This document shows positions 11,833-20,785 of a stretch of DNA of 64,000 nt, piece by piece. The notes beneath the pieces were generated by a model. It had not been told where the DNA came from. It saw only the letters and a program-made list of their open reading frames with translations, and ran no database searches. The DNA lies in NCBI GenBank assembly GCA_024229515.1, contig JAAESI010000310.1, positions 1 through 64,000 of the forward strand, in the 5' to 3' direction. The DNA is from Pseudomonadota bacterium (GTDB taxonomy: Bacteria > Myxococcota_A > UBA796 > UBA9615). A program made the translations under genes and the position numbers. Position 1 is the first letter of the stretch. Every line of letters begins with the position of its first letter.

Positions 11833-13136
11833 GAGTCCCCCCCGACGGGGGCGGCGAGCCCGCGCAGGCCGGCCACGGAGTCCGCGCCGGCGCAGAAGGT
11901 CGCGATCCGGACCTCCTCGATCAGCCGCTGGCCCAGGGCCACGACGGCCTCGGTGCTGGTGTCAGCGGCTCGGAAGAACGGAAGCGCCATCCCCGCCACA
12001 GTAGCGCCGAGTGCGACCGCCATCGCAATGTCCAGCCCGGTACGCACCCCGCCGGTGGAGACAATCTCGAACCCGTCCCCCAGCGCGGCGCGGCAGGCGA
12101 CGACCGAAGCGGCGGTCGGAATGCCCCACTCGCGAAAGGTCGCACCGATCTGCTGGCGGTGCTCGGACGCGGACCGGAAGCCCTCGATCCAGCCCCACGC
12201 CGTGCCCCCGGTGCCGCCCGCATCGATCGCCGCGACGCCCGCGTCCCGAAGCTGCAACGCCACCGGACCCGAGATCCCACAGCCGGTCTCCTTGGCGAGC
12301 ACGGGGACCTCGAGCGCTTCGCACAAGGCCGCGATCTTGGGCAGCAGGTCCCGCCAGTCGCGGTCGCCCTCGGGCTGCACCATCTCCTGCAGCGGGTTGA
12401 GGTGCACCGCGAGCGCGTCCGCTTCGACTTCGTCGACCAACCGTCGGCAGTCGTCGATCGTCACCCCGAGGTTGAGCTGCACCGCGCCGACGTTGCCCAC
12501 CAGGAGGATGTCGGGGGCGTAGCGGCGGACGGCGAACGTAGGCGCCAGGGACGGCATCTCGAGCATCGCCCGCTGCGATCCCAGCCCCATCGCCAACCCC
12601 AGCTCCTGCGCCCCCTCCGCGAGGTGCCGGTTGACGTCACCGGCGCGCCGCGAGCCGCCGGTCATCCCGGCGATCATCAGCGGCGCCTGCAGCGTCTTGC
12701 CGAGCAGGTTCGCGGTCAGATCCAGCCCATCGGGGTGGATCTCGGGGAGCGCTACGTGGGGCAGTCTCCACCGCTCCCAACCCGCGCGCGTCGCGGCCGA
12801 TTCCACGTCTTGCGTGGCCACGATGCTGAGGTGGGAGGCCTTGCGCAGCCCCGACAGGTAGCCGACGAGGTCCTCGGCCCCGGAGCCCTCGAACCCTTCG
12901 ACGGCGACGGTGATGCGGTCGAGCCCGTCGGCCGTGGGACCGGCCCGTTCGGTAACCCGAAGCGTCGCCCGCACGGTCAGCCCCTCGTGGGCGAGGAACT
13001 CGGCGTCGAAGCGGTTCGGCAGATCCAAGCCGACCGGCACGTGAAGCTCGCCCTGCTCCGGCGACATCGCCGCGCAGAACACGATCGCGTCGCCCACGCG
13101 GACGGGGAGGTAGCTGTCCAGGAGCGCGGGCTGCAT
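11829..13136 (-). CDS. fni: Type 2 isopentenyl-diphosphate isomerase with N-terminal extension
   Basis: Predicted 435 residues. Flavin-dependent interconversion of IPP and DMAPP. The C-terminal ~340 residues match type 2 IDI: RKxxH (RKASH at 98-102), LPEIHPDGLDLTANLLGK, APLMIAGMTGG, HLNPLQEMVQPEGD, KETGCGIS, DAGGTGGTAW and STGGVRTGLD. About 95 residues precede the usual N-terminus and have their own folded-looking sequence (DSYLPVRVGDAIVFCAAMS onward). ATG 13136 overlaps the lnt stop by one base (TGATG), which supports this long form; no start codon lies near RKASH. Function of the extension is unknown. Confidence 0.88.
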   Translation of the reverse strand: MQPALLDSYLPVRVGDAIVFCAAMSPEQGELHVPVGLDLPNRFDAEFLAHEGLTVRATLRVTERAGPTADGLDRITVAVEGFEGSGAEDLVGYLSGLRKASHLSIVATQDVESAATRAGWERWRLPHVALPEIHPDGLDLTANLLGKTLQAPLMIAGMTGGSRRAGDVNRHLAEGAQELGLAMGLGSQRAMLEMPSLAPTFAVRRYAPDILLVGNVGAVQLNLGVTIDDCRRLVDEVEADALAVHLNPLQEMVQPEGDRDWRDLLPKIAALCEALEVPVLAKETGCGISGPVALQLRDAGVAAIDAGGTGGTAWGWIEGFRSASEHRQQIGATFREWGIPTAASVVACRAALGDGFEIVSTGGVRTGLDIAMAVALGATVAGMALPFFRAADTSTEAVVALGQRLIEEVRIATFCAGADSVAGLRGLAAPVGGDS

Positions 13137-14860
13137 CACGCCTTCGCCTTTCGGCTGTCGACCACGCGCAGCACGCCGATCGCCACCAGGAACCCCGAAG
13201 CTGCACCCCACGCGATCCAGTCGCCGACGAGGATGTAGGGGTTGGCCAGCCAGGCGAGCTTGGGGATCAGCAGCGTGCCGACCGTGATGGCGGTCCACGC
13301 GGCCCAGTGCCCCTTCTTCCAGGGCCGTTCGTCCGCGCGCTTGCCGGACAGCAGCAGCAGCGCCGAGCCGATGATGCAGAGCCAGGCGAACCAGTCCCCG
13401 AGGGAGGCGTAGGGCGTCGGCACGGAGACGCGCTTGACGTCGGCGACGAGCACGTCACGCTCGAACACCTCGGTCTGCTGGACGATCATCCCGCGGGCGT
13501 CGACGTGGGCGCTGATGCCGGTGGTCGCACTCCGGATCAGGGGGATGCCGTACTGGGCCGACTGGACCGCCGACAGCATGAGGTGCTGGGTGGGGTTGGA
13601 GGTGTCTCCGAACCAGGCGTCGTACGTGATGTTGACCAGCAGGTCGGCGCCCCCGCGCACCCCGCCGCGCACGTAGCGGTGGCGGATCGCTTCGTAGCAA
13701 ATGAGGAACACGAAGTCGCCGTGCGGCGTCTCGAACAGCTCCAGCCCCTCGCCGGGGTGGTAGTTCCCCACGCCCTGGATCTTCTTGAGGATCGGGATCA
13801 GATCCTCCAACGGCATGAACTCGCCGAAAGGGAGCAGGATGTTCTTGTCGTGCCGTTCGTCGATCTTGCCCTGGTCGTAGATGCGGAAGGCGCTGTTGTG
13901 GTGCACCCGACGGCCGTCGTCGCCCTTGATCGAGAAGGTGCCGCCGGTCCACAGCTCGACCCCGGTGTCCCGGACCATGCGCCGCGCCTTGGCGTTGCGG
14001 CGGTAACCGGCGGCCCCCCGGAGGGCGCCCTCGGGCCAGACCACGGCGTCCAGATCCTCGGACTCCCGGATCGCGTCCCGGGACAGTGCGATGAAGTCGT
14101 CCAGGCTCGCGGACTTGCTCCGCTTGGACATGGCGCGCAGCGCGAACACGTCCCGGTTGCTCTGAACCAGGGCGATGCGGGAGATCTCGGCGTCGGCCTC
14201 CGCCGCTTCGATGGCGTCCAGCCGCGCGTGGGAGTAGCCCATCGAGACGGCCACGAGCGCCGCCAGCAGCCCCGCGTTGCGCATCACCGGACCGCCCCAG
14301 GGGCGCTCGACGCCGGCTCGTGTGCGGATGATCCCCTGCGCGATCGTGGCGTTGCACAGGATGATCAGGAAGCTGATGAAGGGCACCCCCGCCACGGCGA
14401 CGATGAGGAAGATCGCCGGCAGCTGGTACCACGTGACCCCCTGGTAGTAGGGGAACAGCTGGGGGTTCAGGTACTCGCAGGCGGCGAACCAGGCCGCGAT
14501 GCCCACCGGCCACCAGTCGCCCATCCGTCCCTGGATGGCCTTGAAGCCCCAGCCCCAGACGCCGGCGTAGAAGCCCCAGACCAACGCGAACGCGAGCAGG
14601 CAGCCGACTGCCGCGATGTAGGGCAGGTTCGAGAACGTGCGGACCGTGTGGACGACCCAGTAGAAGATCGCGGCGTTGGCGGAGATGCCGATCCACCAGC
14701 CCGCCAGCGTGGCCTTGCCCCGGGTGTCGATCGAGTCGAGCACGACGATGGCGGGGATGAACGAGATCGTGTGCAGCCACCACCAGTTCAACGGTGGCGA
14801 AATCACGGCTTGGAGGGCGCCTGAGAGTCCGAGCGCGACGATGGCGAGCAGAAGATGCAC
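13136..14860 (-). CDS. lnt: Apolipoprotein N-acyltransferase
   Basis: Predicted 574 residues, inner membrane. Adds the third acyl chain to the N-terminal Cys of lipoproteins. The N-terminal ~200 residues are polytopic; a nitrilase-like periplasmic domain follows with the catalytic triad visible: Glu in WPEGA (~277), Lys in DKNILLPFGEFMP (~340) and Cys in LICYEAI (~387). Two helices close the protein. GTG start; no clear ribosome site, and the gene is divergent from the DUF2225 gene 46 bases away. It heads the mevalonate operon, overlapping fni by one base, so lipoprotein maturation and isoprenoid supply are probably co-transcribed. Confidence 0.92.
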   Translation of the reverse strand: MHLLLAIVALGLSGALQAVISPPLNWWWLHTISFIPAIVVLDSIDTRGKATLAGWWIGISANAAIFYWVVHTVRTFSNLPYIAAVGCLLAFALVWGFYAGVWGWGFKAIQGRMGDWWPVGIAAWFAACEYLNPQLFPYYQGVTWYQLPAIFLIVAVAGVPFISFLIILCNATIAQGIIRTRAGVERPWGGPVMRNAGLLAALVAVSMGYSHARLDAIEAAEADAEISRIALVQSNRDVFALRAMSKRSKSASLDDFIALSRDAIRESEDLDAVVWPEGALRGAAGYRRNAKARRMVRDTGVELWTGGTFSIKGDDGRRVHHNSAFRIYDQGKIDERHDKNILLPFGEFMPLEDLIPILKKIQGVGNYHPGEGLELFETPHGDFVFLICYEAIRHRYVRGGVRGGADLLVNITYDAWFGDTSNPTQHLMLSAVQSAQYGIPLIRSATTGISAHVDARGMIVQQTEVFERDVLVADVKRVSVPTPYASLGDWFAWLCIIGSALLLLSGKRADERPWKKGHWAAWTAITVGTLLIPKLAWLANPYILVGDWIAWGAASGFLVAIGVLRVVDSRKAKA

Positions 14861-14893
14861 CGGGCAGGGGCTCTAGCACACAAACCGACCCGT

Positions 14894-14899
14894 TACACT
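14894..14899 (+). promoter_or_regulatory. -10-like element giving a probable leaderless DUF2225 mRNA
   Basis: TACACT lies seven bases before ATG 14907, the spacing expected when transcription starts at or next to the start codon. No -35 match and no ribosome binding site are seen. The same hexamer occurs before the gene at 29909. Confidence 0.3.
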
Positions 14900-14906
14900 C
14901 CGCGCG

Positions 14907-15662
14907 ATGACGACCATTGCCCCCCGTTCGCTCACCTGCCCGATCTGCTCGACGTCCCTCGACGGATGGCTCGTCATGGCCTCCGCCAGCAAGGGCCCGC
15001 TGACCACCGATCTGCGGCGCTACGACGACGGCGAAGACCCCATCCCCAAGATGGTCAACGGCTGCCCGGGCTGCGGCTACACCGGCGAGGCCAACGCCTT
15101 CGAGGAGCTCGCCCCCGCCGCCGACCTCCCCGTGCCTGCCGCCTGGACCGGCGCGTGGTTCTCCCAGGAGGAGTTCGACGACGCGCACGATGTGATGTTC
15201 GCGGACCGGCCGGCGCCCCAGGGCTCGACCCTGAAACAGCAACTGGAAGAGCACCTCCAGCCCCACGCGGCCCAGGCAGCTGCCGATCCCGCCCTTCGGT
15301 GGGAGCACCACGCCCAGGTGACCCGCTGGCAGGGGACCGGCCCGCTGCGCGAGGGTGACGCCTGGCTGCGGGCGGCCTGGATGCACGGCGACGGCAAGGC
15401 CGAAGCCGACGACCTCCGCTGCCGCCGTCGCGCGCTGCACTGCTACCGCAAGGGGATCACCGAGAAGCGCTGGTTCTCCCGCCGCGAAGACCTCGTGATC
15501 ATTGCGTACCTCGTGGGCGAGCTGAACCGCCGGCTCGGGGACTCCGACGAAGCCCTCAAGTGGTACGAGCAGGCGACGGCGTGGAGTTCGGGCCTCCAGC
15601 ACCTCGAAGATCTCATCGCGTTGGCCGAACGGCAGGGGCGGAACCCCCGAGACGTGGTCTGA
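14907..15662 (+). CDS. DUF2225 family zinc-ribbon/TPR-like protein
   Basis: Predicted 251 residues, cytoplasmic. An N-terminal CPIC pair (11-14) and a CPGCGYTGEANAF motif form the two halves of a probable zinc ribbon, as in DUF2225 proteins. The C-terminal half is helical and repeat-like (RALHCYRKGITEKRW, LVGELNRRLGDSDEALKWYEQA), resembling TPRs. Function is not established. The start is close to a TACACT -10-like element and lacks a ribosome site, so the message may be leaderless. bioB follows after 23 bases, probably in one operon. Confidence 0.7.
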   Translation: MTTIAPRSLTCPICSTSLDGWLVMASASKGPLTTDLRRYDDGEDPIPKMVNGCPGCGYTGEANAFEELAPAADLPVPAAWTGAWFSQEEFDDAHDVMFADRPAPQGSTLKQQLEEHLQPHAAQAAADPALRWEHHAQVTRWQGTGPLREGDAWLRAAWMHGDGKAEADDLRCRRRALHCYRKGITEKRWFSRREDLVIIAYLVGELNRRLGDSDEALKWYEQATAWSSGLQHLEDLIALAERQGRNPRDVV

Positions 15663-15685
15663 GGCCCGTGGTAGACAACCGCCCC

Positions 15686-16813
15686 ATGAGCGACCCTCGA
15701 GACCTCAGCTTCAGCCGGTGGCTCACCCCCCTGACCGAGCGCGTGCTCGGCGGCGGCGCCATCACCCGCGACGACGCCCTCCGCATGCTGGAGGCCTCCG
15801 GCGCGGAGCAGTTCGAGCTGTTCGCCGCGGCCAACCGCGTGCGCGCGGCGTTCCAGGGGGCCGACGTGCACCTCTGCTCCATCATCAACGCCAAGAGCGG
15901 GCGGTGCAGCGAGGACTGCGGCTTCTGCAGCCAGTCGGCCCACTTCGCCAGCCCCATCCCCGACTACCAACTGGTCGACGGCGACGAGGTCGTCCGCCAC
16001 GCTGAGGCGGCCAAGGAGCGGGGCTCGCAGGCGTTCGGCATCGTCGCCGCGTGGAAGGGGCTCAAGAAGGGCAAGCAGCTGGACGAGGTGCTGGACCGCA
16101 TCCGCGCCGCCGCGTCGGTCGAAGGCGTGCACGCGGACGCCAGCCTGGGGCTCATCGAGGATCCCGAGATCGCGGCGATGCTCAAGGACGCCGGGCTCCA
16201 CACCTACAACCACAACCTCGAGACCAGCCGGGCCCACTTCGGGAGCATCTGCGGCACGCACAGCTACGACGACCGGATCACCACGCTCAAGCTGCTGAAG
16301 GCGGCCGGCGTCAACACCTGCAGCGGCGGCATCTTCGGCATGGGAGAGGCGGCCGCGGACCGCGTCGATCTCGCCTTCGAGCTGGCCGAGTTGGACGTGG
16401 ACGTCATCCCGATGAACTTCCTCAACCCGATGGAAGGCACGCCGCTGGAGGACGCCCCCCTGCTCGCTCCGATGGACGCGCTCAAGACCATCTCGATGTT
16501 CCGGTTCGTGAACCCGACCAAGGAGATCATGGTCGCCGGCGGGCGCGAAGTGACGCTGCGCGACCTGCAGCCGCTGATGTTCGTCGCGGGCGCGAGCGCC
16601 ACGATGGCGGGCTCGTACCTGACCTCCAGCGGACGCCGCACGGCCGACGACTGGCAGATGATCCGCGACCTGGACCTGGAGTACCGCGAGCCGGGCCAGC
16701 CGCGCCCGCCGAACGAGGCGGCGATGCTCGGCCACGCCCCCGAAGAGGCGGACGAGCCCGGCGCGATCCGCCGAGGCGTCCGCTTCCCCGTGCTCAACCG
16801 CGCGGAGCTGTGA
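15686..16813 (+). CDS. bioB: Biotin synthase
   Basis: Predicted 375-residue radical SAM enzyme that inserts sulfur into dethiobiotin. The SAM cluster motif CSEDCGFC gives Cys74, Cys78 and Cys81; SGRCSEDCGFCSQSAHF is diagnostic. Other family segments: YNHNLETSRAHF, TCSGGIFGMGE, IPMNFLNPMEGTPLE and the Arg/Asn motif region around AGGREVTLRDLQP. ATG 15686 is chosen because the conserved fold begins within 30 residues; no other bio genes are nearby. A histidine kinase gene begins one base after its stop, so the two are likely co-transcribed. Confidence 0.93.
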   Translation: MSDPRDLSFSRWLTPLTERVLGGGAITRDDALRMLEASGAEQFELFAAANRVRAAFQGADVHLCSIINAKSGRCSEDCGFCSQSAHFASPIPDYQLVDGDEVVRHAEAAKERGSQAFGIVAAWKGLKKGKQLDEVLDRIRAAASVEGVHADASLGLIEDPEIAAMLKDAGLHTYNHNLETSRAHFGSICGTHSYDDRITTLKLLKAAGVNTCSGGIFGMGEAAADRVDLAFELAELDVDVIPMNFLNPMEGTPLEDAPLLAPMDALKTISMFRFVNPTKEIMVAGGREVTLRDLQPLMFVAGASATMAGSYLTSSGRRTADDWQMIRDLDLEYREPGQPRPPNEAAMLGHAPEEADEPGAIRRGVRFPVLNRAEL

Positions 16814-16814
16814 T

Positions 16815-18416
16815 TTGAGCGACGACGACGTCAAACAGTTCCTCGAGCGGATCGTCGATTCGCTCCCGGACATGATCTTCGTCAAAGACGCGGCTGAGTT
16901 GAAGTTCGTCCGCTTCAACCAGGCCGGCGAGCAGCTGCTCGGCATCGACCGGGAGTCGATGTACGGCAAGACCGACTACGACTTCTTCCCCAAGGAGGAG
17001 GCCGACTTCTTCACCCAGAAGGACCGTGAAGTGCTGGCCAGCGGTGAAGTCTTCGAGATCCCCGAGGAGCCGATTCACACGACCCACGGCGAGCGCTGGC
17101 TGCACACCCGCAAGGTCCCGATCTGCGACGACGACGGCACCCCCCGGTACCTGCTGGGGGTCTCGACGGACATCACCGAGCAGCGCGCCGCGGCCGCCGA
17201 GCTGATGGCGACGCGGGAAGAGCTGCAGCGCCGGGATCAGGAGGCGATCGACCTGCAGCTGCGGGAGGCCCAGCGCATGGAGAGCCTGGGCGTGCTCGCC
17301 GGCGGGATCGCGCACGACTTCAACAACCTGCTCGTGGGCATCCTCGGGAACGCCAGCCTGGCGCTGGTCGATCTGCCGGCGGGAGCGCCGGCGCGTACCG
17401 CGCTCAAGCGGATTGAGACCGCCGCCGAGCGGGCCGCCGAGCTGACCCACCAGATGCTCGCCTACTCGGGGCGGGGCCGGTTCGTCGTCGAGGACCTCGC
17501 GCTGGACCAGGTCGTGCGGGAGATGGCGGACCTGCTCCGGGTGTCGGTCTCCAAGAGCACCCAGTTGGCTCTGGATCTGGACTCGCGGCTCCCCACCGTC
17601 CGGGCCGACGTGGCCCAGATCCGCCAGCTGATCATGAACCTCATCACCAACGGCTCCGAGGCGTTGGAGGACAAGGACGGCATCGTCCGGATGACCGTCA
17701 AGGCGGTCGAGACCGACGCCAGCTACCTCAACTCCGGGGAGTGGACCGACACCGGTCTCGCCCCCGGGACCTACGTCTCCCTGGAGGTGTCCGACACCGG
17801 CGCCGGCATGACCCCCGAGACGCGGGCGCGCATGTGGGACCCCTTCTTCACCACCAAGCCGACCGGCAACGGCCTCGGGTTGGCGGCGGTGTTGGGCATC
17901 GTGCGCGGGCACGGAGGCACGCTCAAGGTCTACTCGGAGTCGGGGTGGGGGACGTCGTTCAAGGTCCTGTTCCCGGCGTCGGAGCCGACCCTCACAACCG
18001 AGGACACCGACACCGACCGCTTCGTCGGTGAGCTGAACGACGGCTGCGTGCTGATCGTCGATGACGAGCCGATCATCCGGGAGTTCGCCAGCGCGGCGCT
18101 GGAGCAGGCCGGCTTCGAAGTCGTCACCGCCAACGACGGACTGCAGGCGTTGGAGCTGTTCCAGGTCGATCCGTCGCGGTTCGACGTCGTCGTGTTGGAC
18201 CTGACGATGCCCCAGATGAGCGGCGACGAGACCTTCCGCGCCCTGCGGGCGATCCGCCCCGACCTGCGCGTGATCCTGTCCAGCGGCTACGACGAGACCG
18301 AGGCCACCGCGCGACTCGCGGGCAAGGGGCTGGTGGGCTTCATCCAGAAGCCGTACCGAACCTCGGAGCTGTTGCGGGTGGTGCGCGGCGCGCGGCGCGG
18401 CCCCGGGAAGCCCTAG
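16815..18416 (+). CDS. Soluble hybrid histidine kinase (PAS-HisKA-HATPase-REC)
   Basis: Predicted 533 residues, no membrane helix. PAS domain at ~5-130 (FVKDAAELKFVRFN, ending GVSTDITEQR), short coiled coil, H-box GIAHDFNNLL with phospho-His167, ATPase N-box NLITNGSEAL, G boxes DTGAGM and GNGLGLAAV, then a receiver domain with phospho-Asp462 (VVLDLTMP) and conserved Lys in QKPY. The TTG start sits one base after the bioB stop (TGATTTG). The receiver at the end could hand phosphate to an unknown histidine phosphotransferase. Its four last bases overlap the convergent lipoprotein gene (CTAG shared by both stops). Confidence 0.85.
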   Translation: MSDDDVKQFLERIVDSLPDMIFVKDAAELKFVRFNQAGEQLLGIDRESMYGKTDYDFFPKEEADFFTQKDREVLASGEVFEIPEEPIHTTHGERWLHTRKVPICDDDGTPRYLLGVSTDITEQRAAAAELMATREELQRRDQEAIDLQLREAQRMESLGVLAGGIAHDFNNLLVGILGNASLALVDLPAGAPARTALKRIETAAERAAELTHQMLAYSGRGRFVVEDLALDQVVREMADLLRVSVSKSTQLALDLDSRLPTVRADVAQIRQLIMNLITNGSEALEDKDGIVRMTVKAVETDASYLNSGEWTDTGLAPGTYVSLEVSDTGAGMTPETRARMWDPFFTTKPTGNGLGLAAVLGIVRGHGGTLKVYSESGWGTSFKVLFPASEPTLTTEDTDTDRFVGELNDGCVLIVDDEPIIREFASAALEQAGFEVVTANDGLQALELFQVDPSRFDVVVLDLTMPQMSGDETFRALRAIRPDLRVILSSGYDETEATARLAGKGLVGFIQKPYRTSELLRVVRGARRGPGKP

Positions 18417-19360
18417 GGCCAGACCTGCGTGACGGTGGGCGCGTCGATGCCCTCCGCGAAGAACTGCACGCCGTCGAGCAACACCGCCGAGTCGAAGATG
18501 CCGTCGGCGCTGTCGTAGATCCAGAACCGCAGCGTCAGCGTCTCGCCCCCCGCCACCGGAACGGCGGCGCGCAGCCACGGCGTCGCGCCGTCCTTGTCGA
18601 AGCCGCTGCCGGTCAGCCAGTTCGGCACGCCCACCTCGGGTACGACCTCGGGGCTGTTCACCGAGAAGGGCTCGCCGAGGCTGTCCCGGGCCACGGGACC
18701 GGCGTAGGCAGGGCCGTCGACCTCCGCCTCGAACGCGTCGTTGTAGGGACCGCCGACCCACTCGGGGTACTCGCGGGTGAGGAACAGGAAGTGGAACCGC
18801 ATCGAGGAAGCCTCGGGGGGAACCGCCAGCAGCAGCGTCAGCTCCGCGAGATCGCCCGCCGCGCCGTCGGGGCCGGTGCCGGGGTAGTCGAAGTCCTGCG
18901 CCGCTTCGATGTTGCTCACTTGGCCGGTCGACAGGAGCGCCACGTCGGGGCCGATGATCGGGCAGAGGCCGCCCAGGCCGGTGCGGACCGCCATCATCTC
19001 GGCCTGGGTCGAGCCGACCACCGACACCAGCTCGGTCGTGCCGATGTCCAGCGCCGACGCGAGCGCCGCGGCCGACGCGGTTTCACCCGCGGGGCCGTTG
19101 TCGCAATCCGAGGGGACCACGTCATCGTCGTCGGGGGCGATGTCGTCGTCGTCGGGGGCGATGTCGTCGTCGTCGGGGGCGATGTCGTCGTCATCGGGAG
19201 CGATGTCGTCGTCGTCGTCGTCGGGGGCGACGTCGTCGTCGTCGGCGGCGCTGCCGGCCGAGTCGTCGTCGTCACCAAAGGAGTCGAACAGGGTCAGCGT
19301 GCCGTTGGGGGTGCAACCGGCGGCCAGGAGCGCGAGCAAGAGGATCGAGACGAGACGCAT
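18413..19360 (-). CDS. Lipoprotein with Asp-rich repeat and choice-of-anchor-L-like domain
   Basis: Predicted 315 residues. Signal peptide MRLVSILLLALLAAGC with lipobox LAAG-C16. Then an acidic low-complexity linker made of about five APDDDDI units (residues ~45-85). The C-terminal domain has FDYPGTGPDGAA ... FLFLTREYPEWVGGPYNDAF, which resembles the choice-of-anchor L domain of secreted bacterial proteins. ATG 19358-19360 is used because it directly precedes the signal peptide; a TTG 18 bases upstream is unlikely. The stop overlaps the convergent kinase stop (CTAG). Expected at the outer membrane; the acidic linker could bind Ca2+ or act as a spacer. Confidence 0.75.
   Translation of the reverse strand: MRLVSILLLALLAAGCTPNGTLTLFDSFGDDDDSAGSAADDDDVAPDDDDDDIAPDDDDIAPDDDDIAPDDDDIAPDDDDVVPSDCDNGPAGETASAAALASALDIGTTELVSVVGSTQAEMMAVRTGLGGLCPIIGPDVALLSTGQVSNIEAAQDFDYPGTGPDGAAGDLAELTLLLAVPPEASSMRFHFLFLTREYPEWVGGPYNDAFEAEVDGPAYAGPVARDSLGEPFSVNSPEVVPEVGVPNWLTGSGFDKDGATPWLRAAVPVAGGETLTLRFWIYDSADGIFDSAVLLDGVQFFAEGIDAPTVTQVWP
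19113..19240. repeat. 21-base tandem repeat inside the lipoprotein gene
   Basis: The plus-strand unit GGGGGCGATGTCGTCGTCGTC begins at 19134 and is repeated at 19155 and 19176, with degenerate copies on both sides and a six-base expansion near 19215. It encodes the seven-residue APDDDDI unit. A repeat whose length is a multiple of three can change copy number without shifting frame, so linker length may vary between strains. Confidence 0.8.
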
Positions 19361-19400
19361 GGTCTCGCCATCATGCAACGAACACGCCCGCGGCAGGGGC

Positions 19401-20711
19401 CTAGCGGAGTCGATGCACCGCCGCGAAGGGCCGCCGCGCCACCACCCACTTGATGCGTCGGGCCTGCACGCGGGCGCTCCCGCCCCCCGTCAGGGCGGCG
19501 TGGGCGAGCAACCGGGCTTTCTCCAACGTCGGGCCGACTTCGTCGCGCACGCCCGCGGGGAGTTGGGCCGCACCGCCAGCGAGGGCCACGATCGCTTCCA
19601 GCTCGGTCCGCACCGTCGATCGGTCGCCCGCACGGGCCGCCTCGTACAGCCGCGGGGACTCCTGCCGCTGCCGGGCCAGCAGCAGGTGGTTGCGGCACAG
19701 TTCGTAGACCCCCGCGAGAGTGGAGGCGCCTGCCCCCGCGACCGCCTCGAGGGCGCGAGCGTGACTGGCGAGGGCATCGTGCCCCGTCGGGTCGGCCACG
19801 AAGTCCCCGAAGCAGGCGGCCGAGACCCGCGTCAGGTCCGGCTCCAACGCTCCGTTGAGGAGCACCCCGGCGGAGGCGTCCAGCACGTCGGCGTCCAGGT
19901 TGTGGCCGGGCCCGAAGCTGAGCTTGCGCCACCCCGACAGGCCCGCCGCCTCCCCCGTGGCGAGGTTCACCCAGTCGTTCACGATGGCGTTGTTCCAGAT
20001 CAGGATCGGAAGCCCGGTCTGCTGCGACAGCTCCCTCACGTCCGCTCCCTGGATCGACGGACTGAAGATCTTCGGCCCCGTCCACGCCACCGGAACGCCG
20101 GACGGCAGTTCGTCCGCGAGCGCCTCCCAGTAGCGGCGGCCGGCGGCCCCGAGGGTCCCCCAGGTGCGCGAGTAGACCGCGGGCACGACGAAGAGGGAGG
20201 CATCGTCGAGGTGCTCGGCGGACCGCCGGCCGATGCGCCCGTGGAACCGTCCCATGGAGGAGCCCCCGAGCGTGGGGACGAACGTCGCCGCGGTGTCGTC
20301 GAACAGCAGCGCGAAGGAGTCGATGCCCGCCCCCTGGAGCCCCGAGAGCTTCCCCTTCAGGGCCGCCCAGTGGCCGTCGTGGATGCCGTCGCCGTCGCGG
20401 TCGAACCAGCGGGAGATGTTGTGCCGCCCGAAGACCCGCGCCGGCGCCACCGCCACGGTCACCCGCACGCCCAGCCGCCGGCCGGTGTCAGCCAGCTCCG
20501 CGAAGCGGTCCAGGTCGGCCGTTGGGTAGGGCTCGATCCAGCGCTTGCCCCGGTGCAGCGGGTCCCGCTTGGGCGCGTACGTGTAGCTGTCGAGGCCGCG
20601 CTCGGACAGCCACCCGATCATGCGCAGGCGTGCCTCGTGCGACCACGGGGGACCGTAGAAGCCTTCGATTACACCCCTGTAGCGCTGGTCGCTACTCACC
20701 TGAAACCCCAT
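19401..20711 (-). CDS. GH84-family beta-N-acetylglucosaminidase-like glycosidase
   Basis: Predicted 436 residues. The N-terminus RGVIEGFYGPPWS, followed by YTYAPKRDPLHRGKRWIEPY, is the hallmark of the GH84 (NAGidase) catalytic barrel. The adjacent acids of LLFDDT (~136-140) fit the paired catalytic aspartates of GH84. WNNAIVNDWVN downstream matches the substrate-binding part. The helical C-terminal half is not recognised. No signal peptide is present, unlike most secreted GH84 enzymes, so a cytoplasmic role on recycled amino sugars or glycosylated protein is inferred. ATG 20711 is preferred; GTG 20696 is an alternative and neither has a clear ribosome site. Divergent from the sigma-54-linked lipoprotein. 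Confidence 0.75.
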   Translation of the reverse strand: MGFQVSSDQRYRGVIEGFYGPPWSHEARLRMIGWLSERGLDSYTYAPKRDPLHRGKRWIEPYPTADLDRFAELADTGRRLGVRVTVAVAPARVFGRHNISRWFDRDGDGIHDGHWAALKGKLSGLQGAGIDSFALLFDDTAATFVPTLGGSSMGRFHGRIGRRSAEHLDDASLFVVPAVYSRTWGTLGAAGRRYWEALADELPSGVPVAWTGPKIFSPSIQGADVRELSQQTGLPILIWNNAIVNDWVNLATGEAAGLSGWRKLSFGPGHNLDADVLDASAGVLLNGALEPDLTRVSAACFGDFVADPTGHDALASHARALEAVAGAGASTLAGVYELCRNHLLLARQRQESPRLYEAARAGDRSTVRTELEAIVALAGGAAQLPAGVRDEVGPTLEKARLLAHAALTGGGSARVQARRIKWVVARRPFAAVHRLR

Positions 20712-20785
20712 CGCTACGCGGAATCCACAACATGGACTCAACAGGAGGGTGAAAACCCATACAGATCGGTGAGTTTACAAAACCC

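Noticed and set aside
19361..19378. Sigma-54-like match upstream of the lipoprotein at 18413-19360 (minus strand)
   Set aside because: The GG and GC pairs have the right offset but the -24 box differs from consensus at three bases, and transcription would start three bases before the ATG.
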